Under the pieces are notes generated by a model. The model was given only the letters and a program-made list of their open reading frames with translations, ran no database searches and was not told the DNA's origin. From NCBI RefSeq assembly GCF_024584705.1, contig NZ_CP097384.1, positions 2,852,001 through 2,916,000 of the forward strand: 64,000 nucleotides of DNA, in the 5' to 3' direction. Position 1 is the stretch's first letter, and every line of letters starts with the position of its first letter. This document shows positions 18,082 to 25,752 of this stretch, piece after piece. This DNA is from Blastopirellula sp. J2-11 (GTDB taxonomy: Bacteria > Planctomycetota > Planctomycetia > Pirellulales > Pirellulaceae). The position numbers and the translations under genes were made by a program.

Positions 18082-18357
18082 ATGACCAGTCATAGAGATG
18101 TCAGTTCGATACAGCTGAATATTCAGCTGGGAAAAACACAGCGAATTTCCGTTGTCGCCGACCATCGAGTCACGCGCGATCTCTGCCGAGTGGGCTCTGA
18201 TCATCAGACTATGGGACTAACCAGCGTCCACCCCGAATACGTGACCCTTATAAGACAGATATGCTCAAAGATAATGTCTGCAATAGATAATCGCGAAGAG
18301 CAAATCACCGTTTCTATTGAGGACGACGGCGTAACAATTACTCCGGACCATCCGTAG
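18082..18357 (+). CDS. Small protein of unknown function
   Basis: 91 aa, acidic at the C-terminus (ITVSIEDDGVTITPDH). It has no signal peptide or membrane segment. It follows the lipoprotein by 35 bp on the same strand and shares its AT-rich composition, which is the main argument that it is real. There is no good ribosome-binding site before ATG 18082. No family was recognised. Confidence 0.45.
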   Translation: MTSHRDVSSIQLNIQLGKTQRISVVADHRVTRDLCRVGSDHQTMGLTSVHPEYVTLIRQICSKIMSAIDNREEQITVSIEDDGVTITPDHP

Positions 18358-18442
18358 ACGGATCGTAAAATCGGCAAAGAAAAGGGGGCGAGGGCAATAC
18401 TGTTTGGCAACAGCTGGATGGCACTGGTGAACTCGCATTCTT

Positions 18443-18586
18443 TCAGGCGACGCTGGCCAGAGCCAGTGTCTTCTCTTCCATCTGCTGCATTGGATCCAGT
18501 AGCAGTCGGGCACGTTGAGCGAAAGATTTTCTATTCGTCGCCGCAACATTCCATCTACCGTCCGCATCACGATTGTTGACGTCTAC
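18443..18586 (-). pseudogene. C-terminal gene remnant
   Basis: 47 codons ending at TGA (18443-18445) read a coherent protein tail: VDVNNRDADGRWNVAATNRK, then SFAQRARLLLDPMQQMEEKT. An in-frame TAG lies just upstream and no start codon is available, so it cannot be a whole gene. The NNRDADGRWNV motif resembles the asparagine/tryptophan-rich tails of some phage-like or C-type-lectin-fold proteins, but this is weak. It probably marks a deleted gene. Confidence 0.3.
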
Positions 18587-18620
18587 CTAGGGCTGCATCG
18601 CTTGGCGACTACGCCCTAGG
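18586..18620. repeat. Inverted repeat CCTAGGGC/GCCCTAGG
   Basis: A perfect 8-bp inverted repeat (18586-18593 and 18613-18620) with a 19-nt spacer. It sits exactly at the point where the protein-like remnant to its left begins. A 5-bp GC hairpin (GGCCC-GCC-GGGCC, 18633-18645) follows. It could be the scar of an excised element. Confidence 0.45.
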
Positions 18621-18840
18621 CTAGGTTGGGTCGGCCCGCCGGGCCTGGGCAATTTGATGGGTGATCGCTGCGGCTGCGGTCAGAATCTCGCCAAAAATTG
18701 TCTCTAGACAAAGCGCACGCGTTTGGGGTCGATTGTGGGATGAGGATTTGGCAGCGTTCTGCTTTGTCGGGCAAATGTCGAATGTCGAAAAGCAGAATGT
18801 CGAATGACCCGATCGCCGGACTCCCCCAAAAAAAGCGATC

Positions 18841-19110
18841 GGTCCAGTCCAACGTTGTCCAGTCCGATCCAACGTTTTCCAGTCCGATCCAACGTTTTCC
18901 AGTCCGATCCAACGTTTTCCAGTCCGATCCAACGTTTTCCAGCCGATCCAACGTTTTCCAGCCGATCCAACGTTTTCCAGCCGATCCAACGTTTTCCAGC
19001 CGATCCAACGTTTTCCAGCCGATCCAACGTTGTCCAGCCGATCCAACGTTGTCCAGTCCGATCCAACGTTGTCCAGTCCGATCCAACCTTGTCCGGTCCG
19101 ATCCAATTGG
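18841..19110. repeat. Minisatellite, 14 tandem copies of a 19/20-bp unit
   Basis: The consensus is CCAGTCCGATCCAACGTTTT (20 bp), or the same without the T after CCAG (19 bp). The AAC core of successive copies begins at 18851, 18871, 18891, 18911, 18931, 18950, 18969, 18988, 19007, 19026, 19045, 19065, 19085 and 19105. Periods are therefore 20 bp (x4), 19 bp (x6) and 20 bp (x3). Edge copies carry GTTGTCC, inner copies GTTTTCC, and the last copies decay (AACCTT, AATTGG). The unit lacks stop codons in several frames, so long frames across it are artefacts. Confidence 0.95.
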
Positions 19111-19686
19111 GCCTCCGTTATTTGGAATGGCGGTCACAGTCGCTCGGCTAGCGTATTTGGGCTGGTGTTGGATCGGTTTGACCCGTTGGATAGAAAAATT
19201 CAATAGTCCGGTCCGGTCGAGTGCGGGGCTCCAATTGGGGACCAGTTGATCCGTCTTTTTTTCAAGGCGAATTGCGCCCCGCAAGGAAATGCGGTTTTCA
19301 ACGAATGGGGGGGAGTGAAATCCAGCATCAAGCGAGATGCGTAAAATCCGCATGCATAAATGAATCGAGTCCTGCTTTCAGGCGATTTGTCGGTTTCCGC
19401 CCCTGGCTGGGGCGTTTTAGGATGGGCGGCGAAGAGGCCCCCCCATTGGGTTTGGAGGGGCTGTTTAGGCGAAAAAAGGCGCAAATAGATGCCTGTTCTT
19501 GGCGAACAGCCTACTTCTGTTCATAATGAGTAGCTATCGGATCGTTCTGCATTCTTGGTGACCGCCCACGACCACACCTCTAGCGCGGCGCCGCTGAAGA
19601 TCGCGACCTACCGACTTTCAGCCTATCCCGCCTATTCCGCTTCGTAGGGAGTTTGAGCAATAACTACGTCAAAGACCCAAATTGGC
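19111..19686. other. Non-coding stretch after the minisatellite
   Basis: About 575 bp with no recognised gene on either strand. Open frames here are short and have no domain or signal features. The promoter of the DoxX-like gene is expected in the last 100 bp, but no clear motif was found. Confidence 0.45.
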
Positions 19687-20556
19687 ATGCTGACGATTGT
19701 AATTATCGTCGCGCTTCGCTTAGTCATCGGCTGGCACTTCTTTATGGAAGGGTCCAAGAAGATCAAGTCCGGCGATTTTTCGTCGGCTGGTTTTTTGCGC
19801 AACGCCAAGGGACCGCTGGCCGGCTATTTTCGGAACTTGAGCAATGATCCCGACGGTAAATTGCGTCTCGATCGCGATCGCGTGCTCCAATATTGGAATT
19901 TCTATCGCGACCAGGCGAACCAACAATTTGGCCTGGATGAAGCCGGCCAGAAGAAAACGCAGCGGACGTACAGCATCTACGTCAATCGGATCGATTCGTA
20001 CATGGCCGACAAACGGGAAGAAATGGACGAATACTTCCTGGAAGTTGAACGGTTGGCCAAGGCCCGCTCGAAACCAGAAAGCAGCGAACTGCAGTACGAG
20101 CAGGAGCGATTGGCCAAGAAAGATAGTGAGCTGTTCGGTAAAATGAATGGTTGGACGAAGGACGTCAAAAAGATGCAGGATGAGTACGTGGAGGATTTGA
20201 ATCGTATTGGCCGCATGGCCGGAGCGACTTCGACCTTCTCGGTCCGCGATCCGAACCAAATGCCGATTGATGTCGTAGTAACCTATGTCGTATTCGGCAG
20301 CGGCGTTCTCCTTATCCTGGGATTGTTTACCCGGATCGCTGCGCTGGCCGCGGCTGGATTCCTGTTGCAAGTGATGGCCGCCCAATGGCCCGGTGCGATC
20401 GGCGCCGAGCCGGTTTACAACCAATCAGTCGAATTCGTCTCCCTCCTACTTTTGGCCGCAGTCGGCGCTGGTCGATTCGCCGGTCTTGATTTCATCCTCG
20501 GCGCGATGTTCCGCCGGTGTTGCGCTCCAACCACATCTCCAACCGAAGGGGAGTAA
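19687..20556 (+). CDS. DoxX-like membrane protein with a large hydrophilic insert
   Basis: 289 aa. The first helix (LTIVIIVALRLVIGWHFFMEG) ends in the DoxX-type RLxxGxxFxxxG motif. A hydrophilic, lysine/glutamate-rich insert of about 165 residues follows (about 28-195), probably helical or coiled-coil. Three more helices then complete the four-helix DoxX core (VVVTYVVFGSGVLLILGL onward). Normal DoxX proteins are ~130-150 aa. The stop is 2 bp before the next ATG, so the downstream oxidoreductase is translationally coupled. DoxX proteins are linked to thiol or quinone redox chemistry in membranes. The role here is unknown. Confidence 0.82.
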   Translation: MLTIVIIVALRLVIGWHFFMEGSKKIKSGDFSSAGFLRNAKGPLAGYFRNLSNDPDGKLRLDRDRVLQYWNFYRDQANQQFGLDEAGQKKTQRTYSIYVNRIDSYMADKREEMDEYFLEVERLAKARSKPESSELQYEQERLAKKDSELFGKMNGWTKDVKKMQDEYVEDLNRIGRMAGATSTFSVRDPNQMPIDVVVTYVVFGSGVLLILGLFTRIAALAAAGFLLQVMAAQWPGAIGAEPVYNQSVEFVSLLLLAAVGAGRFAGLDFILGAMFRRCCAPTTSPTEGE

Positions 20557-20558
20557 AT

Positions 20559-22322
20559 ATGAACCTGAAGCCTGACGCCAAAAAGGCGGGTAAAGAAAAC
20601 TTCAACGAAGCGGTCGGTGTGAATCGGCGCGACTTTTTGAAAGGGGTCATCGCCGCCGGCGCCGTCTCTGGCGGTGGTCTGGGAGCGATGTACTTTGGCT
20701 ATAGCAAGGTCGAAAACCCGGTGCGTATCGGCGTGATCGGCACCGGCGACGAAGGGAGCGTGCTGATCGGCGCGCTCAATCCTGACTATGTGCAGGTCGT
20801 CGCGATCTCGGACATTCGCCCATACAACGTCCATCGCGCTTTTCATGGCGATCATTCCAGCGAAGCCGCTTACTCGGCTCGTCGCGGTTTGATGAACGTC
20901 TACGGTTGGAAGACCGAAGAAGAAGCTCGTCAGCATGTGAAAGTCTATGAAGACTATCACGATCTGCTGGCCGATGATTCGATTGAAGGGATCATCTGCG
21001 CGACCCCGCTCTTTTTGCATCATCCGGTTGTGATGGACTCGCTGAAGTCGGGCAAACACGTGCTGACCGAAAAGCTGATGGCCCACAACATCACGCAGTG
21101 CAAACAGATGGGCCGCGCCGCCAACGAAGCCGACCTGCATCTGGCGACCGGTCACCAACGTCACTACAGCGTGCTGTATGACAATGCGGTCAACCTGCTG
21201 CAATGGGGTTTGCTGGGTGAAATTCACCACATTCGCGCCCAATGGCATCGCGGCAACTTGCCTGGCGCCGATAGCTGGAGCCAACCGCTGCCCGGCGGCG
21301 AAGTGAACGCCAACGGCAAGCTGGTCGACAAGATCCTCGACGGCATGAAGAAGTTTGAAAAGGCTCACGCCAACGGGAAAGATGGCGATCCTTCGACGCT
21401 GGCCAAGAACTGGGCGATGTACGAGCAGTACAAAGCTTGGAACGAAGACCGCAACATCAAGCCTGAGAACTTCGGTTACCAAGAGTTTGAACTGGCCGAC
21501 GGCCGCAAGATCTCGGCGATGGAAGAACTTTGCCGTTGGCGCTTGTGGGACCGTACCGGCGGCGGCTTGATGGCCGAACTGGGAAGTCACCAACTGGACG
21601 CGGCGTCGATCTTTATCAGCGCGATGCGGAAGCAAAAGGATGGCAAGAAGGTTCACCCGCTGACGGTTCACGCCACCGGGGGACGCCAGACCTTCCCGTA
21701 CGATCGCGATGCGGACGATCACGTCTATTGCACGTTCGAGTTCCCGGGACCAGGTTACGACGCGAACGAGGTCGGTTACTACGACCAGTTCCGTGACTAC
21801 CCCAACAAGGAAAAAGGGGTTCCATCGTACGAGCAGGATCCGAACAAGAAGGTCGTCGTCACCTACTCTTCGATCAACGGAAACGGCTACGGCGGTTACG
21901 GCGAAGTGGTGATGGGGACGAAGGGAACGCTGATTCTGGAGACAGAAAAGGATATCATGCTGCTCAAGAATGGCTCGACCTCGAACGTCAAAGTCAAAGA
22001 CAGCAAAGATGGCCCGACGATGGATACCCAAGCGAGCGGCGCTCCGACGCAAGCCGCCAACATCGCCAGCGCGGCGACTTCGGGCCCGGTCAGCCGTGGT
22101 TATACCGAAGAGATCGAGCACTGGGCTTACTGCATCCGGAACCCTGCTCCGGAAAACAAGCCGAAGTGTCACCCGGAAGTCGCGATGGGCGACGCGGTGA
22201 TCGCGCTGACGGCTCGCCTGGCGATTCAACGGTCGAACCAAGGCAAAGGTGGTTATGTTCAGTTCAAGCCGGAATGGTTCGACCTGAACAGCGATGCGAC
22301 GCCGGAAGAAGACCTCGCCTAG
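20559..22322 (+). CDS. Gfo/Idh/MocA oxidoreductase with twin-arginine signal
   Basis: 587 aa from ATG 20559, with AAGGGGAG about 6 nt upstream. The frame runs back to 20517, overlapping the previous gene, but that part is not family-like. NRRDFLKGVIAAGAVSGG near residue 22 is a Tat signal, so the protein is exported folded with its cofactor. The Rossmann core begins VRIGVIGTGDEGSV, with EKLMAH as a variant of the EKP motif. The length exceeds the 350-450 aa norm because of loops typical of planctomycete members. It is coupled to the DoxX-like gene. It probably acts on sugars or inositols outside the cytoplasm, but the substrate is unknown. Confidence 0.88.
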   Translation: MNLKPDAKKAGKENFNEAVGVNRRDFLKGVIAAGAVSGGGLGAMYFGYSKVENPVRIGVIGTGDEGSVLIGALNPDYVQVVAISDIRPYNVHRAFHGDHSSEAAYSARRGLMNVYGWKTEEEARQHVKVYEDYHDLLADDSIEGIICATPLFLHHPVVMDSLKSGKHVLTEKLMAHNITQCKQMGRAANEADLHLATGHQRHYSVLYDNAVNLLQWGLLGEIHHIRAQWHRGNLPGADSWSQPLPGGEVNANGKLVDKILDGMKKFEKAHANGKDGDPSTLAKNWAMYEQYKAWNEDRNIKPENFGYQEFELADGRKISAMEELCRWRLWDRTGGGLMAELGSHQLDAASIFISAMRKQKDGKKVHPLTVHATGGRQTFPYDRDADDHVYCTFEFPGPGYDANEVGYYDQFRDYPNKEKGVPSYEQDPNKKVVVTYSSINGNGYGGYGEVVMGTKGTLILETEKDIMLLKNGSTSNVKVKDSKDGPTMDTQASGAPTQAANIASAATSGPVSRGYTEEIEHWAYCIRNPAPENKPKCHPEVAMGDAVIALTARLAIQRSNQGKGGYVQFKPEWFDLNSDATPEEDLA

Positions 22323-22368
22323 AAGGGGCCTCTTAGTTCGCGCTTCTTTGCCGTAATTGTTAACTCAT

Positions 22369-22401
22369 TGACCGCAGCCTTCCAGCTGCGGTCATTTTTT
22401 T
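22369..22401 (+). terminator. Strong intrinsic terminator
   Basis: TGACCGCAGC (22369-22378) pairs perfectly with GCTGCGGTCA (22385-22394) around a 6-nt loop, followed by seven T. It lies 47 bp after the Gfo/Idh/MocA stop and separates that gene pair from the sugar isomerase gene. Confidence 0.92.
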
Positions 22402-22535
22402 GCGCTCGGCGCGGGTAGCACGTTGCGGAAGTGCTATCAGGGGCTTAAATTGCGTAGTAATACGAAGTTAGGCGTCTGGTCAACGATTGGCTGGCGCAGC
22501 AATCTAGATGATTCCAATCTTGAAGGAGTTGCAAC

Positions 22536-23378
22536 GTGGCAAAATGGCCCTTAGGCGTCTTCGCCAGCATTGATGCGGGACTAGGCGTACAGTTGTCAGT
22601 CGCCGAAGAGTTAGGCGTGCCGACGATTCAGTTGCAGGCTCCTTCCAAAGAATCGCGTACTTCGGAAAACGCCGCTAAGTTTCTGGCGACCCTCGCGGCG
22701 ATGGACATCACCCTGACCTGCGTCTTTGGCGGGTTTGAAGGAGAAAGCTACGCCGACATCCCCACCACCAAAGAAACGGTCGGGCTCGTTCCGCCGGCGA
22801 CCCGCGCTGAGCGGTTGGCCGAGATGAAAGAGATCGCCGACTTCGCGCGCGTCCTTGATTGCGACGTGATCGGCTTGCATGTCGGATTCATTCCGCACGA
22901 TACGGCTGATCCGATGTTCGCCGAAGTTGTCGCCGTGACCCAAGAGTTGTGCGATCACTGCGAAGCTAATGAGCAGGCGCTGCACTTAGAGACGGGACAA
23001 GAGTCAGCCGAGGGCTTGCTGGGCTTTATCGCCGCCGTCGACCGGCCCAACTTGCGCGTCAATTTTGATCCGGCCAACATGATCCTGTATGGAACCGGCA
23101 ACCCGATCGAAGCGCTGAAAATGGTCGGCAAGCATGTCGGCAGCGTTCACTGCAAAGACGCGAAGTGGTCCGATGAGCCAGGCGTGACCTGGGGATCCGA
23201 AACGCCGCTGGGCGAAGGGGACGTCGGCATGGAAGAGTTTCTGCGAACCGTCAAAGAGATCGGTTACACCGGCCCACTGACGATCGAACGCGAAATTCCG
23301 CAAGAGCCGGAACGGCAAAAGGCTGAGATCGGCGCCGCCGTCGAACTGCTTACCGCGCTTCGGACGAAGATCGGCTAA
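22536..23378 (+). CDS. Sugar phosphate isomerase/epimerase (xylose-isomerase-like TIM barrel)
   Basis: 280 aa from GTG 22536, with GAAGGAG 7 nt upstream. It is a TIM-barrel protein of the AP-endonuclease-2/xylose isomerase-like family. Metal ligands fit E152 (LHLETGQE), D178 (NFDPANM), H205 (SVHCKDAK) and E251 (LTIERE). Such enzymes isomerise or epimerise sugars or inositol derivatives and are often found with Gfo/Idh/MocA oxidoreductases. That fits the neighbour, though a strong terminator lies between them. Its last 29 bp overlap the 3' end of the opposite-strand membrane protein gene. Confidence 0.88.
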   Translation: MAKWPLGVFASIDAGLGVQLSVAEELGVPTIQLQAPSKESRTSENAAKFLATLAAMDITLTCVFGGFEGESYADIPTTKETVGLVPPATRAERLAEMKEIADFARVLDCDVIGLHVGFIPHDTADPMFAEVVAVTQELCDHCEANEQALHLETGQESAEGLLGFIAAVDRPNLRVNFDPANMILYGTGNPIEALKMVGKHVGSVHCKDAKWSDEPGVTWGSETPLGEGDVGMEEFLRTVKEIGYTGPLTIEREIPQEPERQKAEIGAAVELLTALRTKIG

Positions 23379-23751
23379 CACGCTTTTTGGTGGTCGCTTT
23401 GGATGCTGGGGGCGGTCTCAGCATCCAAAGGACGATCAGCAGCGGGATTGCGACGAGCGCCGCTTTCTTCCAGACCGACGAAGCGACCGCGGTGACGATC
23501 GCGACCAAGATGATCGACAACGATAGCCAGACCGGCAGCTTGACGATCTCTGGATAGGCGAGCCAGAGCATCGCAAAGACGCCGCCCACTTTGATCAACG
23601 CTCCCTGGAAGTGCTCTAGCGACGTTCCCTGCAGGTCGAACAGGAACATCCCGGCGCCGATCAGACAGCAGACGATGGCGACAATGCCGATTTTGGTACG
23701 AGAATTCACGATGGCGATTGTCTGGCGCTGTTCAATCAGCGCTGTTTGCAT
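23350..23751 (-). CDS. Small membrane protein of unknown function
   Basis: 133 aa from ATG 23751. An in-frame TTG at 23781 would give 143 aa. Four hydrophobic segments: IGIVAIVCCLIGAGMFLF, VGGVFAMLWLAY, WLSLSIILVAIVTAVAS and ALVAIPLLIVLWML. The C-terminus is basic (TTKKRVSRSSSEAR). It lies 39 bp downstream of the last protease-fold gene on the same strand, so it may be the final gene of the long operon. It converges with, and overlaps by 29 bp, the sugar isomerase gene. No family was recognised. Confidence 0.68.
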   Translation of the reverse strand: MQTALIEQRQTIAIVNSRTKIGIVAIVCCLIGAGMFLFDLQGTSLEHFQGALIKVGGVFAMLWLAYPEIVKLPVWLSLSIILVAIVTAVASSVWKKAALVAIPLLIVLWMLRPPPASKATTKKRVSRSSSEAR

Positions 23752-23790
23752 GGAGGGAAGGCGTCGCACAGGCGGAAGCAAATCGCAGGC

Positions 23791-25752
23791 TTAGATTCGA
23801 TCGAGCGAATCAAGCCAGCGAGTGATCGCAGTACGATCGTCATCGGTCAGCTTGTCGGCGCCTTTGGCCGCGCTGCGATGGACGACGGGGAACTTCATCT
23901 TGGCGAGCGCTTCATCCAGCTTCTTCAACTGCGCCGCTTGCGGCGACATGTCGTCGTAGAGCGTAAAAATTGCGAGACGATGAAGCGGGTCATTATCAGG
24001 AGGTTGCACGCCGCGCGGAATGGGCGCGGCCAAGGTGACGACGCCGGCGATCGCTTCTCGGTTTTCAAAGGCGACCATGTAGGCCATCGCACCGCCGCTG
24101 CGAACGCCGACCAGCGCCGTGCGGCCTGGGGCGATATTGTATTTGCCGGCCAACTGTTCGATGCATTTGCGCACGACGCCGGTTTCGGACGGCGTCCAGC
24201 GCTCTTTCGACGCCGGCGACACCGACAGGAGAATGGCGCCGGACTGTTTACAAACCGCTTTCCACGCGTCGATCGTCGCTTGCTTATCGACGTCGCCTGG
24301 TTCTTGCAGCAGAACGAGCAAGCTGTAGCGGCGATCGGCGTGATAGTCGTCTGGGATCCAGGCAAACGCCGCGTTCGGCTCTTCGGCCAAGCGAACTTCG
24401 ACTTCGCCGGTCTGCGGCGGTTGGGCTGGTTGCTCTACTTCTTTCGACCAAGCCGCCGGCAATTCGCCAGGCACGCTGGTCGGCAAGGTCGCCAAAGTGA
24501 TCTCGGCGTTCTTTTCTTCTTCGCCGCGCCGGTAGACCAGTTGGATCGCCGTATCCGGCTCCAAGGCCGAGATCTGAGTTCGCAACTCATCAACGGTCGT
24601 CGCCGGTTTGTCGTTGACTCGCACGATCACATCACCGGCCGTCAGGCCAGCCGTTGCGGCGGGGCTATCGGCTAGCACGTCGCGGACGACGATTCCTTCG
24701 GCGTCGCGCACCGGCAAGATGCCGAGAAACGGATGAGCGTACGGCACTAGCACCGCGGTCAGCGTCGCTTTGACTTCGACCGAATCATCGCCGCGCTGCA
24801 AGGTCAAAGCGACCTCGTCGCCGGCGTACATCGGTTCGAGCTGGTGTTTCATTTGAGCATGGTTAACAACCTGGCGCCCTTGGATGGCGGTGATGATGTC
24901 GCCGGCAAGGATACCCGACTCTTGAGCGGGTGAATTGTAGCGAACCGCTCCGATCTCGGGGCGATCGGCCATGATGTCGTTCCCCTTCAGACTGATTCCC
25001 AGCAAGCCTTGCCGGAGGTCTTCTCCCTGCATCAACTTTTCTAGGCGGGGCTGCATCTCGGTCAGGGGAACCGCGAAGCCGATGCCAGAGTCATACCAGT
25101 CGGCGCCTGCCTGAGGACCGGTCGCTTGCGGCGATAGCGACGTGATGACGCCGATGACGCGACCATGAATGTCGATCAGCGCGCCGCCGTAGTTGTTCGG
25201 TGAGATTTTGGCGTCCGATTGAATCGCTTTGCCCCAGACGCGATGCAGCGCGCTGAGCACGCCGATTGAAGCGTTCGCGTCGACCGGCGAAAACGACTTG
25301 CCGACAGCGATCGTCCATTGGCCGACGCGAAGGTCGTCGCGAGGAACAAATGTGGGTACCGGCAGCGGCTCTTCGGCGTTGATCTTCAACAGCACCAGGT
25401 TGCGACTGTGATCGCGGGCGATGATTTTAGCCGAGGTGCGTTTGCCGCCGGGTAGCGACGCCAAAATAGAGGTCGGTTCATGGACGAAGTTATAACTGCT
25501 GGAAAGCAGGTAGCCGTCGGCCGAAACGACCAACGCACTGCATGGGCCGCCGCCGGCGAGTTGATCGCCAACTTTTTCGAGGCCGCCGACCGTTTCGATC
25601 TGAATGACCGAGGGGGCGACAACTTCGACCGCTTCGCGCAGCGCTTTCTGTTCGAGCGTATTGAGATCTTCCGCCCCTTGGATGACCGCCGACAGGGACG
25701 CGAAGAAACCGAGGGCGACCCCCAGCATTGCGAGCGAGTATTTCTTATTCAT
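23791..25752 (-). CDS. Catalytically dead HtrA-like protein with two PDZ domains and a C-terminal hydrolase-like domain
   Basis: 653 aa with a Sec signal (1-27). The trypsin-fold domain (about 35-240) lacks all three catalytic residues by alignment with its intact paralogue two genes upstream. Tyr87 replaces His (GYLLSSSYN), Asn118 replaces Asp (SRNLVLLKI) and Tyr188 replaces Ser (SPNNYGGAL). Two PDZ domains follow (about 248-335 and 342-422, with SPAQESGILAGDII and SPAATAGLTAGDVI). The C-terminal part (about 455-653) resembles an alpha/beta-hydrolase, with Ser552 in GVRSGGAMA, although the first glycine of GxSxG is Val. It is probably a periplasmic scaffold or binding protein. The ATG overlaps the preceding gene by 8 bp. 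Confidence 0.85.
   Translation of the reverse strand: MNKKYSLAMLGVALGFFASLSAVIQGAEDLNTLEQKALREAVEVVAPSVIQIETVGGLEKVGDQLAGGGPCSALVVSADGYLLSSSYNFVHEPTSILASLPGGKRTSAKIIARDHSRNLVLLKINAEEPLPVPTFVPRDDLRVGQWTIAVGKSFSPVDANASIGVLSALHRVWGKAIQSDAKISPNNYGGALIDIHGRVIGVITSLSPQATGPQAGADWYDSGIGFAVPLTEMQPRLEKLMQGEDLRQGLLGISLKGNDIMADRPEIGAVRYNSPAQESGILAGDIITAIQGRQVVNHAQMKHQLEPMYAGDEVALTLQRGDDSVEVKATLTAVLVPYAHPFLGILPVRDAEGIVVRDVLADSPAATAGLTAGDVIVRVNDKPATTVDELRTQISALEPDTAIQLVYRRGEEEKNAEITLATLPTSVPGELPAAWSKEVEQPAQPPQTGEVEVRLAEEPNAAFAWIPDDYHADRRYSLLVLLQEPGDVDKQATIDAWKAVCKQSGAILLSVSPASKERWTPSETGVVRKCIEQLAGKYNIAPGRTALVGVRSGGAMAYMVAFENREAIAGVVTLAAPIPRGVQPPDNDPLHRLAIFTLYDDMSPQAAQLKKLDEALAKMKFPVVHRSAAKGADKLTDDDRTAITRWLDSLDRI

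Noticed and set aside
18841-19110. CRISPR array
   Set aside because: Repeats are directly tandem with no spacers, and no cas genes are present.
18698-19249. Plus-strand 183-codon frame across the same region
   Set aside because: Same cause. The sequence outside the repeat has no domain or signal features.
18616-19353. Long minus-strand frames of 120-245 codons with WIG/TLD-type repeats
   Set aside because: They arise because the 19/20-bp minisatellite unit has no stop codons. Mixed 19- and 20-bp units shift the frame from copy to copy, so no consistent protein repeat exists.
19200-19526. Overlapping short frames on both strands after the minisatellite
   Set aside because: Neither has recognisable protein character, and they occur in gene-free sequence.
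20415-22241. 608-codon minus-strand frame opposite the Gfo/Idh/MocA gene
   Set aside because: It mirrors the codon structure of the real gene on the plus strand, which has a Tat signal and a Rossmann motif. The antisense product is His/Arg/Val-rich with no domain.
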